Assembly (NCBI GenBank): GCA_016868455.1
Contig: VGGV01000009.1
Span: 48,337-112,336 of the forward strand
Reading direction: 5' to 3'
Source of the DNA: Bacteroidota bacterium
GTDB lineage: Bacteria; Bacteroidota; Bacteroidia; Chitinophagales; Chitinophagaceae
Length of the DNA: 64,000 nt
Below, piece after piece: positions 45,101 to 52,301 of this stretch. The position numbers were made by a program, and so were the translations under genes. The notes under the pieces were generated by a model that made no database searches, was not told the origin of the DNA, and saw only the letters and a program-made list of their open reading frames with translations. Within the stretch, counting starts at the first letter, position 1, and each line of letters begins with the position of its first letter.

Positions 45101-45479
45101 GGATGTGTACAGGGCGACCTGTTTTGAATCGGGTGTTTTCTTAAACGAGGGCAATGGTTCTTTTCAGTTTCTGGCTTTTCCTGAAATGGCACAACTTTCC
45201 AACATCAATGATATGCTGGTGGCCGACTGGGATAAAGACGGCAAGACAGACATCCTGGTGGCTGGCAACTCGTCAGACGCAGATGTAAGTACGGGTAATT
45301 ATGATGCAATGGCCGCTCTTTTGCTTTTGGGAGACGGCAAAGGAAATTTCAACCCTTTAACCGCAACCGGAATCAGCCCCAAGGGGGAGGTGCGCAGGAT
45401 AATACCGCTGCAAAGAGGTGATTTTATATTGCTGCAAAACAATGGCCCGGCAAAGAGGATGCGGTACAGCGGTGATTAA
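42141..45479 (+). CDS. large secreted VCBS/FG-GAP repeat protein with ASPIC/UnbV domain
   Basis: A 1112 residue exported protein (signal IVLVYFWAAAGIIAQ). It carries many FG-GAP/VCBS blades with Ca-binding D-x-N/D-x-DG motifs, for example DINNDGLPDIYF, DINNDGWLDIV, DHDKDGDMDALLI, DFNDDGWPDIYI, DLDNDGDLDMVV and DFDGDGDLDLFVG. Between two sets of blades (about residues 500-600) lies an ASPIC/UnbV-type segment (YGTTVKLTDEKG, SSHEHVLHFGTG). The blades should form two beta-propellers. It shares a transcript with the haloperoxidase and is probably its extracellular or surface partner; the substrate is unknown. Confidence 0.9.
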   Translation: MKKSGMIVLVYFWAAAGIIAQDKKLFTTMPSSHTGITFNNQLYEDDNINFYSYGYLYNGGGVAIGDINNDGLPDIYFSSTTGFNKLYLNLGNLQFRDITDAAGVSGELGVKSGVNMVDINNDGWLDIVASRAGPFQPQFRRKLVYVNNGNLTFTDKAKEIGLDDASFTTQTYFFDHDKDGDMDALLINHPISFNNTMVLNGKMVNGKLVIIDDTARVYVSHRLYENRNGRFVDVSKKAGISTYAFGLSAGIADFNDDGWPDIYIANDFRKPDYLYINNRNGTFSEKLADYFQHISLSSMGMDINDLNNDGLQDVFVADMALEDPVRQKTLFVQNQHYDRFQLMVQFGLYYQYPHNVLQLNMGNGTFSEIAYFAGVAETDWSWAPLIADFDNDGWKDMYITNGFRRDITDWDYKEFFVDSINTRLVKGQKVTLAELYSKIPSQKTANYFYRNNGSLRFDNYSEQWSDAPPSFSNGAVYADLDNDGDLDMVVNNIHDEAFILRNNLNETNPGRFLRFRFYKSRHLKQELYGTTVKLTDEKGNLQFQCYDPQRGFMSSHEHVLHFGTGANTVMAKAEIIFPSGKMITLYNVTAGQALTLYESDAMQTMAPPEKKPPLFKETATPQKFTFRHIENDFIDFKREPLIPYKCSRKGPYYAKADVNGDGREDIYIGGAAGSEGSLMLQNAEGSFVKKPQPAFTKDKAFEDGGSVFFDADGDKDNDLYVVSGGAQFTAGSTLYQDRLYLNDGKGNFIRSVKGLPKDINNGSCVIALDFDGDGDLDLFVGGGVKPGKFPQHDNNMLLQNNKGIFTDVTLSYAPGLKNTGIVNYAAWGDVNGDGQNELVLAGEWMPVMIFKTDAEKLMSFNAPVTMSRSGSATVTNLNAITGWWNVVLLNDIDNDGDLDILAGNRGTNSRIGASPERPCTVYAKDFDGNGSYDAVLGYYIGDKCYPMYHRDQLIDQMPFMRKKFYRYHLYAGKTMDEIFTPEQITGMDVYRATCFESGVFLNEGNGSFQFLAFPEMAQLSNINDMLVADWDKDGKTDILVAGNSSDADVSTGNYDAMAALLLLGDGKGNFNPLTATGISPKGEVRRIIPLQRGDFILLQNNGPAKRMRYSGD

Positions 45480-45497
45480 CCCGCCACAAACCGGTAA

Positions 45498-45635
45498 CCA
45501 ATTCCTTTGATAGTAATTAAAGCATATGGTTATGATGCATGGGATGCCAGGCAAAAAATACTGGATAACAATGCGAACATAGAAAGCCGTGAAGTTTTTC
45601 TCATGGTATTGCGAAAAGACCTGAGTTCAGAATAA
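45498..45635 (+). other. short open stretch, possible 3' remnant of a lost gene
   Basis: One frame is open for 45 codons and reads VIKAYGYDAWDARQKILDN, then SREVFLMVLRKDLSSE before its stop. It has good coding character but no proper start, and the family is not recognised. It may be the tail of a deleted gene. Confidence 0.25.
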
Positions 45636-45658
45636 ATACCTTCAATCAGGTTTTTCGG

Positions 45659-45689
45659 ATCCCGGGGTAATATACTCCGGGATTTTTTT
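45659..45689 (+). terminator. Rho-independent terminator
   Basis: ATCCCGG (45659-45665) and CCGGGAT (45677-45683) close an 11-nt loop, followed by six or more T. It ends the haloperoxidase-VCBS transcript and overlaps the end of the convergent flavin reductase gene. Confidence 0.8.
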
Positions 45690-46569
45690 ATACGCCGGCA
45701 AGCAGCACCTGCCAGGCTTCTGTTACTTTCCCTTCCTTCAGCAATTTTTTTGCATACAAGTGCAGTTCTTTTTCCATTTCGTCGGGACTGATGGAATAAT
45801 ATTGGATGAGTTGTTTCAGCCGGTCATCATCAAAAGACGGATCGGTCACAGGCAATTCATGCACATTGGCCAGCACGCCAAGTTCATTTCCGTTTAAAAT
45901 TTTGCTCCGGCGAATACTTTCAGGCAACGCATCCACGCCAATACCAAGATGGATATTGGGCTTGGGTACAAGGAATAAATTGCTTTCATCCACCCGGCAG
46001 TACCAGTCACCTCCCAGCCTTGCCACATGATGAATTTTCCGCTGATCAATCTTTTTATCTGCATTGAAAAGTGAATCATCTATATACATCCGCAGCACCT
46101 CACAAATAACAAGGTTGCCGGCGCCGCCTTCAGTGCCTAATGGTTTTACTTCTATTACTTTACATTCTATCTTCACTTTGCTTTCCTTTACCATAGGGGG
46201 TTTAACAAGAGTGGCCGGTTCTTCGGTAAAACCGGCTTTTATAAATTCATTCACATCTTCCGGGTATTCGCAACTTGCAAGGGAAGTTTGCTGCACCATA
46301 TCGTACGTGACAATATTAATCACCACTTCCGGTACTTCCAGTACATTTTGCAGTGTATGCTTCGTCGTATTATCCCTTACTCTTCTGGAAGGAGAAAAAA
46401 TAACAATGGGCGGATTGGATGAAAACAAATTAAAAAAACTGAAGGGACTAAGATTGACATGGCCGTTCTTATCAATGGTGGAGGCAAAGCAAATGGGCCT
46501 GGGCGCAACAACATGCTGCAGGTAGTATTGCTTTTCAGCGGGTTTCAGTTCTTTTAGGTCTATAACCAT
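45688..46569 (-). CDS. flavin reductase-like FMN-binding split-barrel protein
   Basis: A 293 residue protein with a flavin reductase domain in residues 10-190: VVAPRPICFASTIDKNGHVNLSPFSFFN and PPIVIFSPSRR are the FMN-binding strands of the split barrel. The C-terminal third adds helices. Members reduce FMN or FAD with NAD(P)H, often for a partner oxygenase. The ATG at 46569 is preferred because the upstream codons to 46587 run into an octamer repeat. It is separated from the GxxExxY gene by that repeat. Confidence 0.85.
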   Translation of the reverse strand: MVIDLKELKPAEKQYYLQHVVAPRPICFASTIDKNGHVNLSPFSFFNLFSSNPPIVIFSPSRRVRDNTTKHTLQNVLEVPEVVINIVTYDMVQQTSLASCEYPEDVNEFIKAGFTEEPATLVKPPMVKESKVKIECKVIEVKPLGTEGGAGNLVICEVLRMYIDDSLFNADKKIDQRKIHHVARLGGDWYCRVDESNLFLVPKPNIHLGIGVDALPESIRRSKILNGNELGVLANVHELPVTDPSFDDDRLKQLIQYYSISPDEMEKELHLYAKKLLKEGKVTEAWQVLLAGV

Positions 46570-46577
46570 AGGTTTGT

Positions 46578-46605
46578 TTAACCGCAAAGGCGCTAAGACG
46601 CAAGG
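46578..46605. repeat. left octamer inverted repeat flanking the GxxExxY gene
   Basis: TTAACCGCAAAG followed by GCGCTAAG and ACGCAAGG: three 8-bp units related to ACGCAAAG. The right copy (47018-47039) is the reverse complement with one unit fewer. Confidence 0.7.
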
Positions 46606-46616
46606 TTTCGCAAAGA

Positions 46617-47003
46617 TTAATAATTATTCACCATTCTTTTAAATCCCTCCTTGAGAAGAGGCACATTAAAACTTATTAAAAACCCAAGGCGTTTATCGGC
46701 CAGTTTCAGATAGGATAACAATTGAGCCTGGTGAACGGGCAGGAGTGTTTCAACAGATTTAACTTCAATTACAATTTCATTTTCTACAAGTATGTCAATG
46801 AAAAACTCTTTTTGTGTATCATAACCCTTATAGAATAGTGGAATCTTTACCTGGTAGAGTGCTTCACTTTTTCTTATTTGCATTTCTTTTACAAGAGCAT
46901 ATTCATATACCGACTCCAAAAGCCCCGGCCCAGGGGTTTTATGAACTTCTAACGAAGCCTGGAATATTTGATTGGCCAGGTATTCAAAATGCTCTTTATT
47001 CAT
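46617..47003 (-). CDS. GxxExxY protein (PD-(D/E)XK nuclease-like)
   Basis: A 128 residue member of the GxxExxY family; the naming motif is GPGLLESVYEYAL near residues 25-37. The strands FFIDILVENEIVIEVKSVE give the D-ExK arrangement of PD-(D/E)XK nucleases, and HQAQLLSYLKL and RLGFLISF complete the fold. Cellular function is unknown; these genes occur in many scattered copies in Bacteroidota. Inverted octamer repeats lie close on both sides. Confidence 0.92.
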   Translation of the reverse strand: MNKEHFEYLANQIFQASLEVHKTPGPGLLESVYEYALVKEMQIRKSEALYQVKIPLFYKGYDTQKEFFIDILVENEIVIEVKSVETLLPVHQAQLLSYLKLADKRLGFLISFNVPLLKEGFKRMVNNY

Positions 47004-47017
47004 AGCGTTACTTTGCG

Positions 47018-47039
47018 CCCTTGCGTCTTTGCGGTTAAG
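47018..47039. repeat. right octamer inverted repeat flanking the GxxExxY gene
   Basis: CCTTGCGTCTTTGCGGTTAA is the reverse complement of the outer and inner units of the left repeat at 46578-46605, differing by one 8-bp unit. Confidence 0.7.
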
Positions 47040-47042
47040 CTA

Positions 47043-48047
47043 TTATTTTTTCAACTTTAAAACACTCCAATCAGTTTCTTCAGCTATTATCGAATTACTT
47101 AATTTCCCCAGTTTATCAATTTCCATTTCAACAACATCCTTGGGTTGCAGCCATTGCTCCTCATAATTTGGGTCATTCAGTTTACCCGTTCCGTTCAATT
47201 CTAAAAAACAACCTGTGCCAACTGTACCGCTTCCTATTACATCACCCGGATAAAGGTCAACCCCGTAAGAAGCTCTTTCAATAATTTCTGCAAAGGTCCA
47301 GTCCATATCCGACAGGTTTCCATCGCTTACCTGCTTGCCGTTCACAAAACATTGCATCCGCAGGTTCCAGCTTTTGCCGGTGTGGGTTTCTTTGCATGAT
47401 ACAACAAATTCTTCCAGCTCATCCAATGTAACAAGCCAGGGTCCGATGACAGTAGAGAAATCTTTCCCTTTTGCCGGGCCAAGATTTAGCAGCATTTCTT
47501 CCATCTGCAGCCTTCTTGCACTCATATCATTCATGATCATCAGCCCGCCGATATATTCATCCGCTTCTTCTGCTTTTATATTTCTTCCATGTTTGCAGAT
47601 AACGATAGCGGCTTCCAGTTCAAAATCCAGTTTTTCAAAATGGTCGGGCATGCAGCGTATCTCTCCGGGTCCCTGAATGCTGTGATGGTTGGTAAAATAA
47701 AAAATGGGATACTGGTCAAACTCCGGGATCATGTCTACTTCCCGGTTTCTCCTCGCTGCTGCCACATGCTGGCGAAAGGCATAACCGTCGCGGCAACTTG
47801 TAGGGAAAGGCACCGGTGCCAACAACTGGGCGTCTTTTAACGGTATACCTCTATTACTTGTTCTGGTTCCTTCCTTCAGCATTAGCTCGCCGGCCTGTGC
47901 CACTGGGAAAGTATCATCCCAGTAATTCAAAAACATATTCATGCTGTTGGGCAGGTCCGGATGCAAAACCTCCATGTCAAAGATCATATCATTGATCAGC
48001 ACGCCCAGTTGTTCTCTTTCTTCTTTCAGGTAAGTGACAAGTTTCAT
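47043..48047 (-). CDS. fumarylacetoacetate hydrolase family protein
   Basis: A 334 residue FAH-family enzyme. Metal and substrate motifs are visible: PSCRDGYAFRQHV and the long FDLEAAIVICKHGRNI segment (reading LDFELEAAIVI), GLMIMNDMSARRLQ, then GDVIGSGTVGTGCFLELNG with the oxyanion region. The length and the KGKDFSTVIGPWLVT segment fit bacterial fumarylacetoacetases acting in tyrosine degradation, but other ring-cleavage hydrolases share these features. It lies 40 bp before the GxxExxY cassette on the same strand. Confidence 0.9.
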   Translation of the reverse strand: MKLVTYLKEEREQLGVLINDMIFDMEVLHPDLPNSMNMFLNYWDDTFPVAQAGELMLKEGTRTSNRGIPLKDAQLLAPVPFPTSCRDGYAFRQHVAAARRNREVDMIPEFDQYPIFYFTNHHSIQGPGEIRCMPDHFEKLDFELEAAIVICKHGRNIKAEEADEYIGGLMIMNDMSARRLQMEEMLLNLGPAKGKDFSTVIGPWLVTLDELEEFVVSCKETHTGKSWNLRMQCFVNGKQVSDGNLSDMDWTFAEIIERASYGVDLYPGDVIGSGTVGTGCFLELNGTGKLNDPNYEEQWLQPKDVVEMEIDKLGKLSNSIIAEETDWSVLKLKK

Positions 48048-48158
48048 ACAAGGAAATTAATTGAGGCGCTAAGTTAGATATTTCAGTTACAAAAGCAGTC
48101 ATTTTCAGTAACTTGAAAACATTGCTAATACTGATTAAAATTAGCTTGTTGCGTTGTT

Positions 48159-48187
48159 TTTGACCGCCGTTTCATTCCTTATCTTTG
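48159..48187 (+). promoter_or_regulatory. promoter of the fatty acid hydroxylase gene
   Basis: TTTG (48159-48162), a 17-nt spacer and TATCTTTG (48180-48187) match the Bacteroidota -33/-7 consensus. The ATG follows 4 nt later at 48192, so the mRNA is probably leaderless. Confidence 0.65.
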
Positions 48188-48191
48188 CCCC

Positions 48192-48878
48192 ATGCATTTT
48201 GAAAAAATTCATAATAAGGGACAGGCACGGCTTTTTAAAAATGATTTTCTGGAAGCGCTTACAAAAGCCAATCCTCTTGTCATATGGGGTATGTACATTC
48301 CCATTCTTGGTTTTATCATTTATACAGCAGCAACAAAATATAATTACAGCACAGGCACTATTCTGCTGGTGTTCTTTGGCGGTATTTTTTTCTGGACCTT
48401 TTTTGAATACATAGCCCACCGCTTTATTTTTCACTGGGTACCCAAAAGTCCAGGGGCTACCAAGTTTGTATATACTTTGCATGGCAACCACCACCATTAT
48501 CCCCGCGACAGGCAACGGCTCTTTATGCCTCCGGTACCAAGCCTTATCATTTCATCTTCTTTGTTCGGGCTGATGTACCTCATCATGGGCAGTTATGCAT
48601 TTATGTTTTTCCCGGGCTTCCTGTTGGGTTATCTTATGTATGGAAGCATGCATTATGCCATTCATGCTTGGAATCCGCCTTTTAAATGGATGAAACCACT
48701 TTGGAGAAATCATCATCTGCATCATTATAAGAATGAGCATAACGGGTATGGTGTAAGTTCCACTTTATGGGACCATGTGTTCGACACTATGTTCGATTTG
48801 AAAAAAGAAAAAGAAGATAAAGAAAAAGTGAGGGAGCTGATGTTTGAAAGGAAAGGAAGCCAGAAGCCGGAGGTCTGA
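48192..48878 (+). CDS. fatty acid hydroxylase superfamily membrane protein
   Basis: A 228 residue integral membrane di-iron enzyme with four hydrophobic segments. The histidine boxes are AHRFIFH, HGNHHHYPRD, HYAIHAW and NHHLHHYKNEHNGYGV. The arrangement fits sphingolipid or fatty-acid 2-hydroxylases, and Bacteroidota are known to make such hydroxylated sphingolipids. The C-terminal residues (RKGSQKPEV) are encoded by the start of a GAAGYC-rich repeat that runs past the stop. It appears monocistronic, with its own near-leaderless promoter. Confidence 0.9.
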   Translation: MHFEKIHNKGQARLFKNDFLEALTKANPLVIWGMYIPILGFIIYTAATKYNYSTGTILLVFFGGIFFWTFFEYIAHRFIFHWVPKSPGATKFVYTLHGNHHHYPRDRQRLFMPPVPSLIISSSLFGLMYLIMGSYAFMFFPGFLLGYLMYGSMHYAIHAWNPPFKWMKPLWRNHHLHHYKNEHNGYGVSSTLWDHVFDTMFDLKKEKEDKEKVRELMFERKGSQKPEV

Positions 48879-48904
48879 AGTCTGAAGTAAGCCGGTTACC
48901 TGAA

Positions 48905-49234
48905 TTACCACTTTTCTGTTTCATCAATATCATTGTCCCGCCGGTTAAACTCCCGGCGGGATTTAATTTTTTGTAATTGCCGTTCAATTATTAAATCAGC
49001 AATCAGCCCGGCTGCGTCAGCTTCTTTATTCTCCTGCAACAATTGCTTCAGTTTTACTTCACTTACGTCTATACGGTATACAAGGAATACCAGTTTTTCA
49101 AAATCATGGTTGATGAGATAGCTGATGTGTTTCGCAAGCTGCTTCCTGAGTTCATCCATTGAAAGAGCGGCCGGTAATACCGTTTCAAGCGACTGGTTGA
49201 TGGAAGGGATCAGTTCTGTATCAATTAAAGACAT
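48905..49234 (-). CDS. uncharacterised 109-residue helical protein
   Basis: The protein is helical and charged, with SMDELRKQLAKHISYLINHDFEKLVFLVYRIDVSE in the middle; short stretches of this kind occur in small conserved Bacteroidota proteins of unknown role. It has no signal or membrane segment. It follows the TIGR02757 gene by 9 bp on the same strand and probably ends that operon. Confidence 0.7.
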   Translation of the reverse strand: MSLIDTELIPSINQSLETVLPAALSMDELRKQLAKHISYLINHDFEKLVFLVYRIDVSEVKLKQLLQENKEADAAGLIADLIIERQLQKIKSRREFNRRDNDIDETEKW

Positions 49235-49243
49235 GAAAGTGAA

Positions 49244-50020
49244 TTAAAATTGTTCCTGTATACCCAGGTTAAACAAAGCAAAATCATACTTCACCGGATC
49301 ATGCCTGTCTAAAGTTCGTAAAAAATCAGTGAGCTCGGTGGCGGCCTGCCAGTCAGTTTGTTTTCGCTTCAGTATTCCCAGCTGTCTGGCCACCCTTGCC
49401 ACATGCAGGTCTATCGGGCAAATAAGTTGTGCAGGAATAATATTTTTCCAGAGGCCAAAATCAACGCCTTTGTTATCCTGCCGCACCATCCAGCGCAGGA
49501 ACATGTTTATCCTTTTGCAGGATGAACCTGTTTCGGGTGAGGCAATATGTTTTTCAGTTCTTTTTTCATGCGGGAAAATGAAAAAATATTTTCGGAATGC
49601 ATTCAGCCCCTTTTCAACAGTTTTGTCTTTTTTGCTGATGCCGCCGCTAAATGCATTTCCCAGGCTTTCGTTCCGGCTGTAGTGCTGCTGAAGAAATTCA
49701 ATGAAATAAAATAAATCAGCCGCCTGGAATGTGCGGTGTCTGAAGTGCTCTAATCTTTTCAAATCTTTTTCTTCATGTTGCCGGATGAACTGGTGCGGCG
49801 CATTATCCATCAGTTGCAGCAATTCTTTGCATTTGTTGATGATGGCAGTCCGGTTGCCCCAGGCAAAGATGGCGGCAAAGAAACCGGCGATTTCGATATC
49901 CTGTTTTTTAGTAAAAAGATGGGGAACAGAGACCGGGTCATTTTTGATAAAAGAAGGGCGGTTGTATTTTTCAACAGCGGCATCAAGAAAACACTTCAGG
50001 TTTGCTATACGGTTTCCCAT
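49244..50020 (-). CDS. TIGR02757 (DUF2400) family protein
   Basis: A 258 residue protein of a conserved bacterial family without proven function. Recognisable parts are NDPVSVPHLFTKKQDIEIAGFFAAIFAWGNR and the end CPIDLHVARVARQLGIL with LRTLDRHDPVKYDFALFNLG. The mainly helical pattern recalls helix-hairpin-helix glycosylases, but that is inference. Its ATG overlaps the stop of the serine hydrolase gene (TAATG), so translation is coupled. Confidence 0.9.
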   Translation of the reverse strand: MGNRIANLKCFLDAAVEKYNRPSFIKNDPVSVPHLFTKKQDIEIAGFFAAIFAWGNRTAIINKCKELLQLMDNAPHQFIRQHEEKDLKRLEHFRHRTFQAADLFYFIEFLQQHYSRNESLGNAFSGGISKKDKTVEKGLNAFRKYFFIFPHEKRTEKHIASPETGSSCKRINMFLRWMVRQDNKGVDFGLWKNIIPAQLICPIDLHVARVARQLGILKRKQTDWQAATELTDFLRTLDRHDPVKYDFALFNLGIQEQF

Positions 50021-51114
50021 TACTCAAGAAGCTTTCGCATGATCAGCATACCAAACCGGTCACATACATCATTGCTGTTGAATTTGTTTATCACCACCAC
50101 CACAGCTTTATCTTTCTCCTTTGAAAAGGCTGCAAAGGTGGAAAACCCATAAGTACCGCCATTATGCCAATAGAAAAGGGGGTTCCCTTCTTTTTCAACT
50201 GTATGCCATGCCAGGCACACTTTTATATTGGGCTTCGCTGCAGCGGTAGTTTTTAGCAAGCTTCTTATAACCGCATCGCCTGAATGGTTGTTCATATATT
50301 CCAGGTAATTGAGCAAGTCCTGTGCAGAACATTTAATAGCCCCCGCAGCAGCCATACATTCCATTTCCCAGTATGGCGCTTTATTATTTCCGAAATGGCC
50401 CTGGCTGACATTTGTATTACCGGAAGGCAGGTTGAGGGCGGCGCCCATGTGCAGGGGCTCAAAAGCATATTGCTTCAGCAATTCCTCATAAGTTTTTCCT
50501 GAAATAATTTCTGCCAGGATGCCACATACTGCAAAACCGGTATTGGAATAATTGCTTTTCCCATCCGACTTACATGTTGCCCGTTTAAGGTAACTGAACA
50601 GGTTTTTCTTCTTGTACTCCTTATAAGGCTGTTGATTTTTTATCCCCCTCGGCAGATCATCAGGGATCCTTTCCAGGCCTGAAGTATGGTTGAGCAGGCT
50701 GAGAAAACTGACTGATGCAAGCGATTTATTCTGCTGCAAAGAGTCGGGAAGGTATTTTATGATGGATGAAGCCTCGCTGATGCCGTGCTCTTTTAAGACG
50801 GACACTAAAACAAGGGCGGTAAAAGTTTTGGTAATACTGCCGGCCTCAAAAAAAGTTAATGAGTCAAACGTTGTTTTATTATCAGGGTCAGCATAGCCAA
50901 AATTATAATAGCTGCGTTTCCCATTATCGCTGGTTGCAATAAAAATTCCCGGAAGGTTTCTTGCTTTCAGCAGGCTGTCGCCCTTGCGAAGAATTAAAGA
51001 GTCAACAGCCGGGTAGCCTTCTGTAATATCTTTTGCCTTAGCATTCTGAGCATTGCAGGAGGGGGATAGTACTGCAAAAAAAGCAATAAAAAAATGTACA
51101 GACTTTATCATCAT
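50020..51114 (-). CDS. serine hydrolase, beta-lactamase family lipoprotein
   Basis: A 364 residue penicillin-binding-protein-like hydrolase. The signal ends in LSPSC with a possible lipid-modified Cys at residue 20. Active-site motifs are S-I-T-K (Ser93, Lys96), Y-S-N in NYSNTGFAV, and a late HNGGTYG replacing KTG. It probably cuts D-Ala-containing or other ester/amide substrates at the cell envelope. The gene overlaps its upstream neighbour (TGATG with the gamma-synthase stop) and its downstream one, so all three form a coupled operon. Confidence 0.88.
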   Translation of the reverse strand: MMIKSVHFFIAFFAVLSPSCNAQNAKAKDITEGYPAVDSLILRKGDSLLKARNLPGIFIATSDNGKRSYYNFGYADPDNKTTFDSLTFFEAGSITKTFTALVLVSVLKEHGISEASSIIKYLPDSLQQNKSLASVSFLSLLNHTSGLERIPDDLPRGIKNQQPYKEYKKKNLFSYLKRATCKSDGKSNYSNTGFAVCGILAEIISGKTYEELLKQYAFEPLHMGAALNLPSGNTNVSQGHFGNNKAPYWEMECMAAAGAIKCSAQDLLNYLEYMNNHSGDAVIRSLLKTTAAAKPNIKVCLAWHTVEKEGNPLFYWHNGGTYGFSTFAAFSKEKDKAVVVVINKFNSNDVCDRFGMLIMRKLLE

Positions 51115-52253
51115 CAGCCTATTGCTTTATTCAAATCCTCAATCAGATCATCTGCATCTTCAATCCCCACACTTAATCTTATTAACCCATCAGTCAAGCC
51201 ATTTTTCATTCTTTCTTCTCGTGGAATGGATGCATGTGTCATGCTTGCCGGGTGATTAATGAGCGACTCAACACCACCCAAACTTTCGGCAAGAGAAAAC
51301 AAATGTGTGGAAGATAAAACCCGTTTTGCCTCTTCGATATTGTCGTTTTTCAGCTCAAAAGAGAGCATACCGCCAAAATCTTTCATCTGTTTTTTGGCTA
51401 CAGCATGTCCCGGGTGACCTTCAAAGCCTGGCCAGTACACTTTGGCCACTTTGGGATGGCTGCGCAGCCACTGAGCAATGATTCTGCCGTTCTCACAATG
51501 GGCCTTCATTCTTACGCCAAGTGTTTTGATACCCCGCAACACTAAAAAGCAATCCATGGGTCCCGGTACGGCGCCGCAGCTTTTCTGAATAAAGTACAGT
51601 TTTTCTCTGAGCTCAGCATCATTCATCATCAGTGCACCCTGTATCACATCGGAGTGCCCGCCGAGGTATTTGGTAACGGAGTGCATTACGATGTCGGCGC
51701 CGAGGTCAAGAGGATTTTGTAAAGCCGGTGAAGCAAAGGTGTTGTCAACCGCCAGCAAAATATTTTTTGGCCTGGTGATGGCGGCAATGGCGGCAATATC
51801 TGAAACATTCATCAGCGGGTTGGTAGGCGTTTCTAGCCACACCAGTTTGGTTTTATTGCTGATAGCCTGCTCAACATTGGCCGGTTTTGTGGTATCAATG
51901 AATTTAAAAATAATGCCCAACCGTGAAAACACTTTGGTAAAAAGCCGGTAAGTGCCTCCGTACATATCATTTCCGCAAACCACTTCATCGCCTGCATTCA
52001 GCAGTTTGATCACTGCATCAGTAGCGCCCACACCGCTGCTGAAAGCAAGACCATATTTTCCGTTTTCGATAATGGCAAAAGCTTCCTCCAGCGCCGTTCT
52101 TGTCGGGTTTTGGCTTCGGGCATATTCAAATCCTTTGTGTCTGGCCGGAGCTTCCTGCACATAGGTACTGGTTTGATAAATTGGTGTCATAATTGCGCCG
52201 GTGGAGGGGTCAGGATGTGAGCCGGCATGAATGTATTTTGTAGCGGGTTTCAT
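51114..52253 (-). CDS. cystathionine gamma-synthase / gamma-lyase family PLP enzyme
   Basis: A 379 residue Cys/Met metabolism PLP enzyme. The PLP lysine lies in HSVTKYLGGHSDV; other family marks are the start TKYIHAGSHPDPSTGA, YARSQNPTRTALE, WLETPTNPLMN and SLGGVESLINHPASMTH. It carries out gamma- (or beta-) elimination or replacement on cystathionine or homoserine esters in methionine/cysteine metabolism; synthase versus lyase activity cannot be fixed by eye. It is the first gene of the operon with the serine hydrolase and TIGR02757. Confidence 0.9.
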   Translation of the reverse strand: MKPATKYIHAGSHPDPSTGAIMTPIYQTSTYVQEAPARHKGFEYARSQNPTRTALEEAFAIIENGKYGLAFSSGVGATDAVIKLLNAGDEVVCGNDMYGGTYRLFTKVFSRLGIIFKFIDTTKPANVEQAISNKTKLVWLETPTNPLMNVSDIAAIAAITRPKNILLAVDNTFASPALQNPLDLGADIVMHSVTKYLGGHSDVIQGALMMNDAELREKLYFIQKSCGAVPGPMDCFLVLRGIKTLGVRMKAHCENGRIIAQWLRSHPKVAKVYWPGFEGHPGHAVAKKQMKDFGGMLSFELKNDNIEEAKRVLSSTHLFSLAESLGGVESLINHPASMTHASIPREERMKNGLTDGLIRLSVGIEDADDLIEDLNKAIG

Positions 52254-52282
52254 ATTTAATAATTATTCTGATTGTAGGAATA

Positions 52283-52290
52283 CAAAGATG
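52283..52290 (-). promoter_or_regulatory. possible -7 box for the gamma-synthase operon
   Basis: Reads CATCTTTG on the minus strand, one mismatch from TAnnTTTG, about 30 nt upstream of the ATG at 52253. Confidence 0.3.
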
Positions 52291-52301
52291 CTGATTTCAT
52301 C

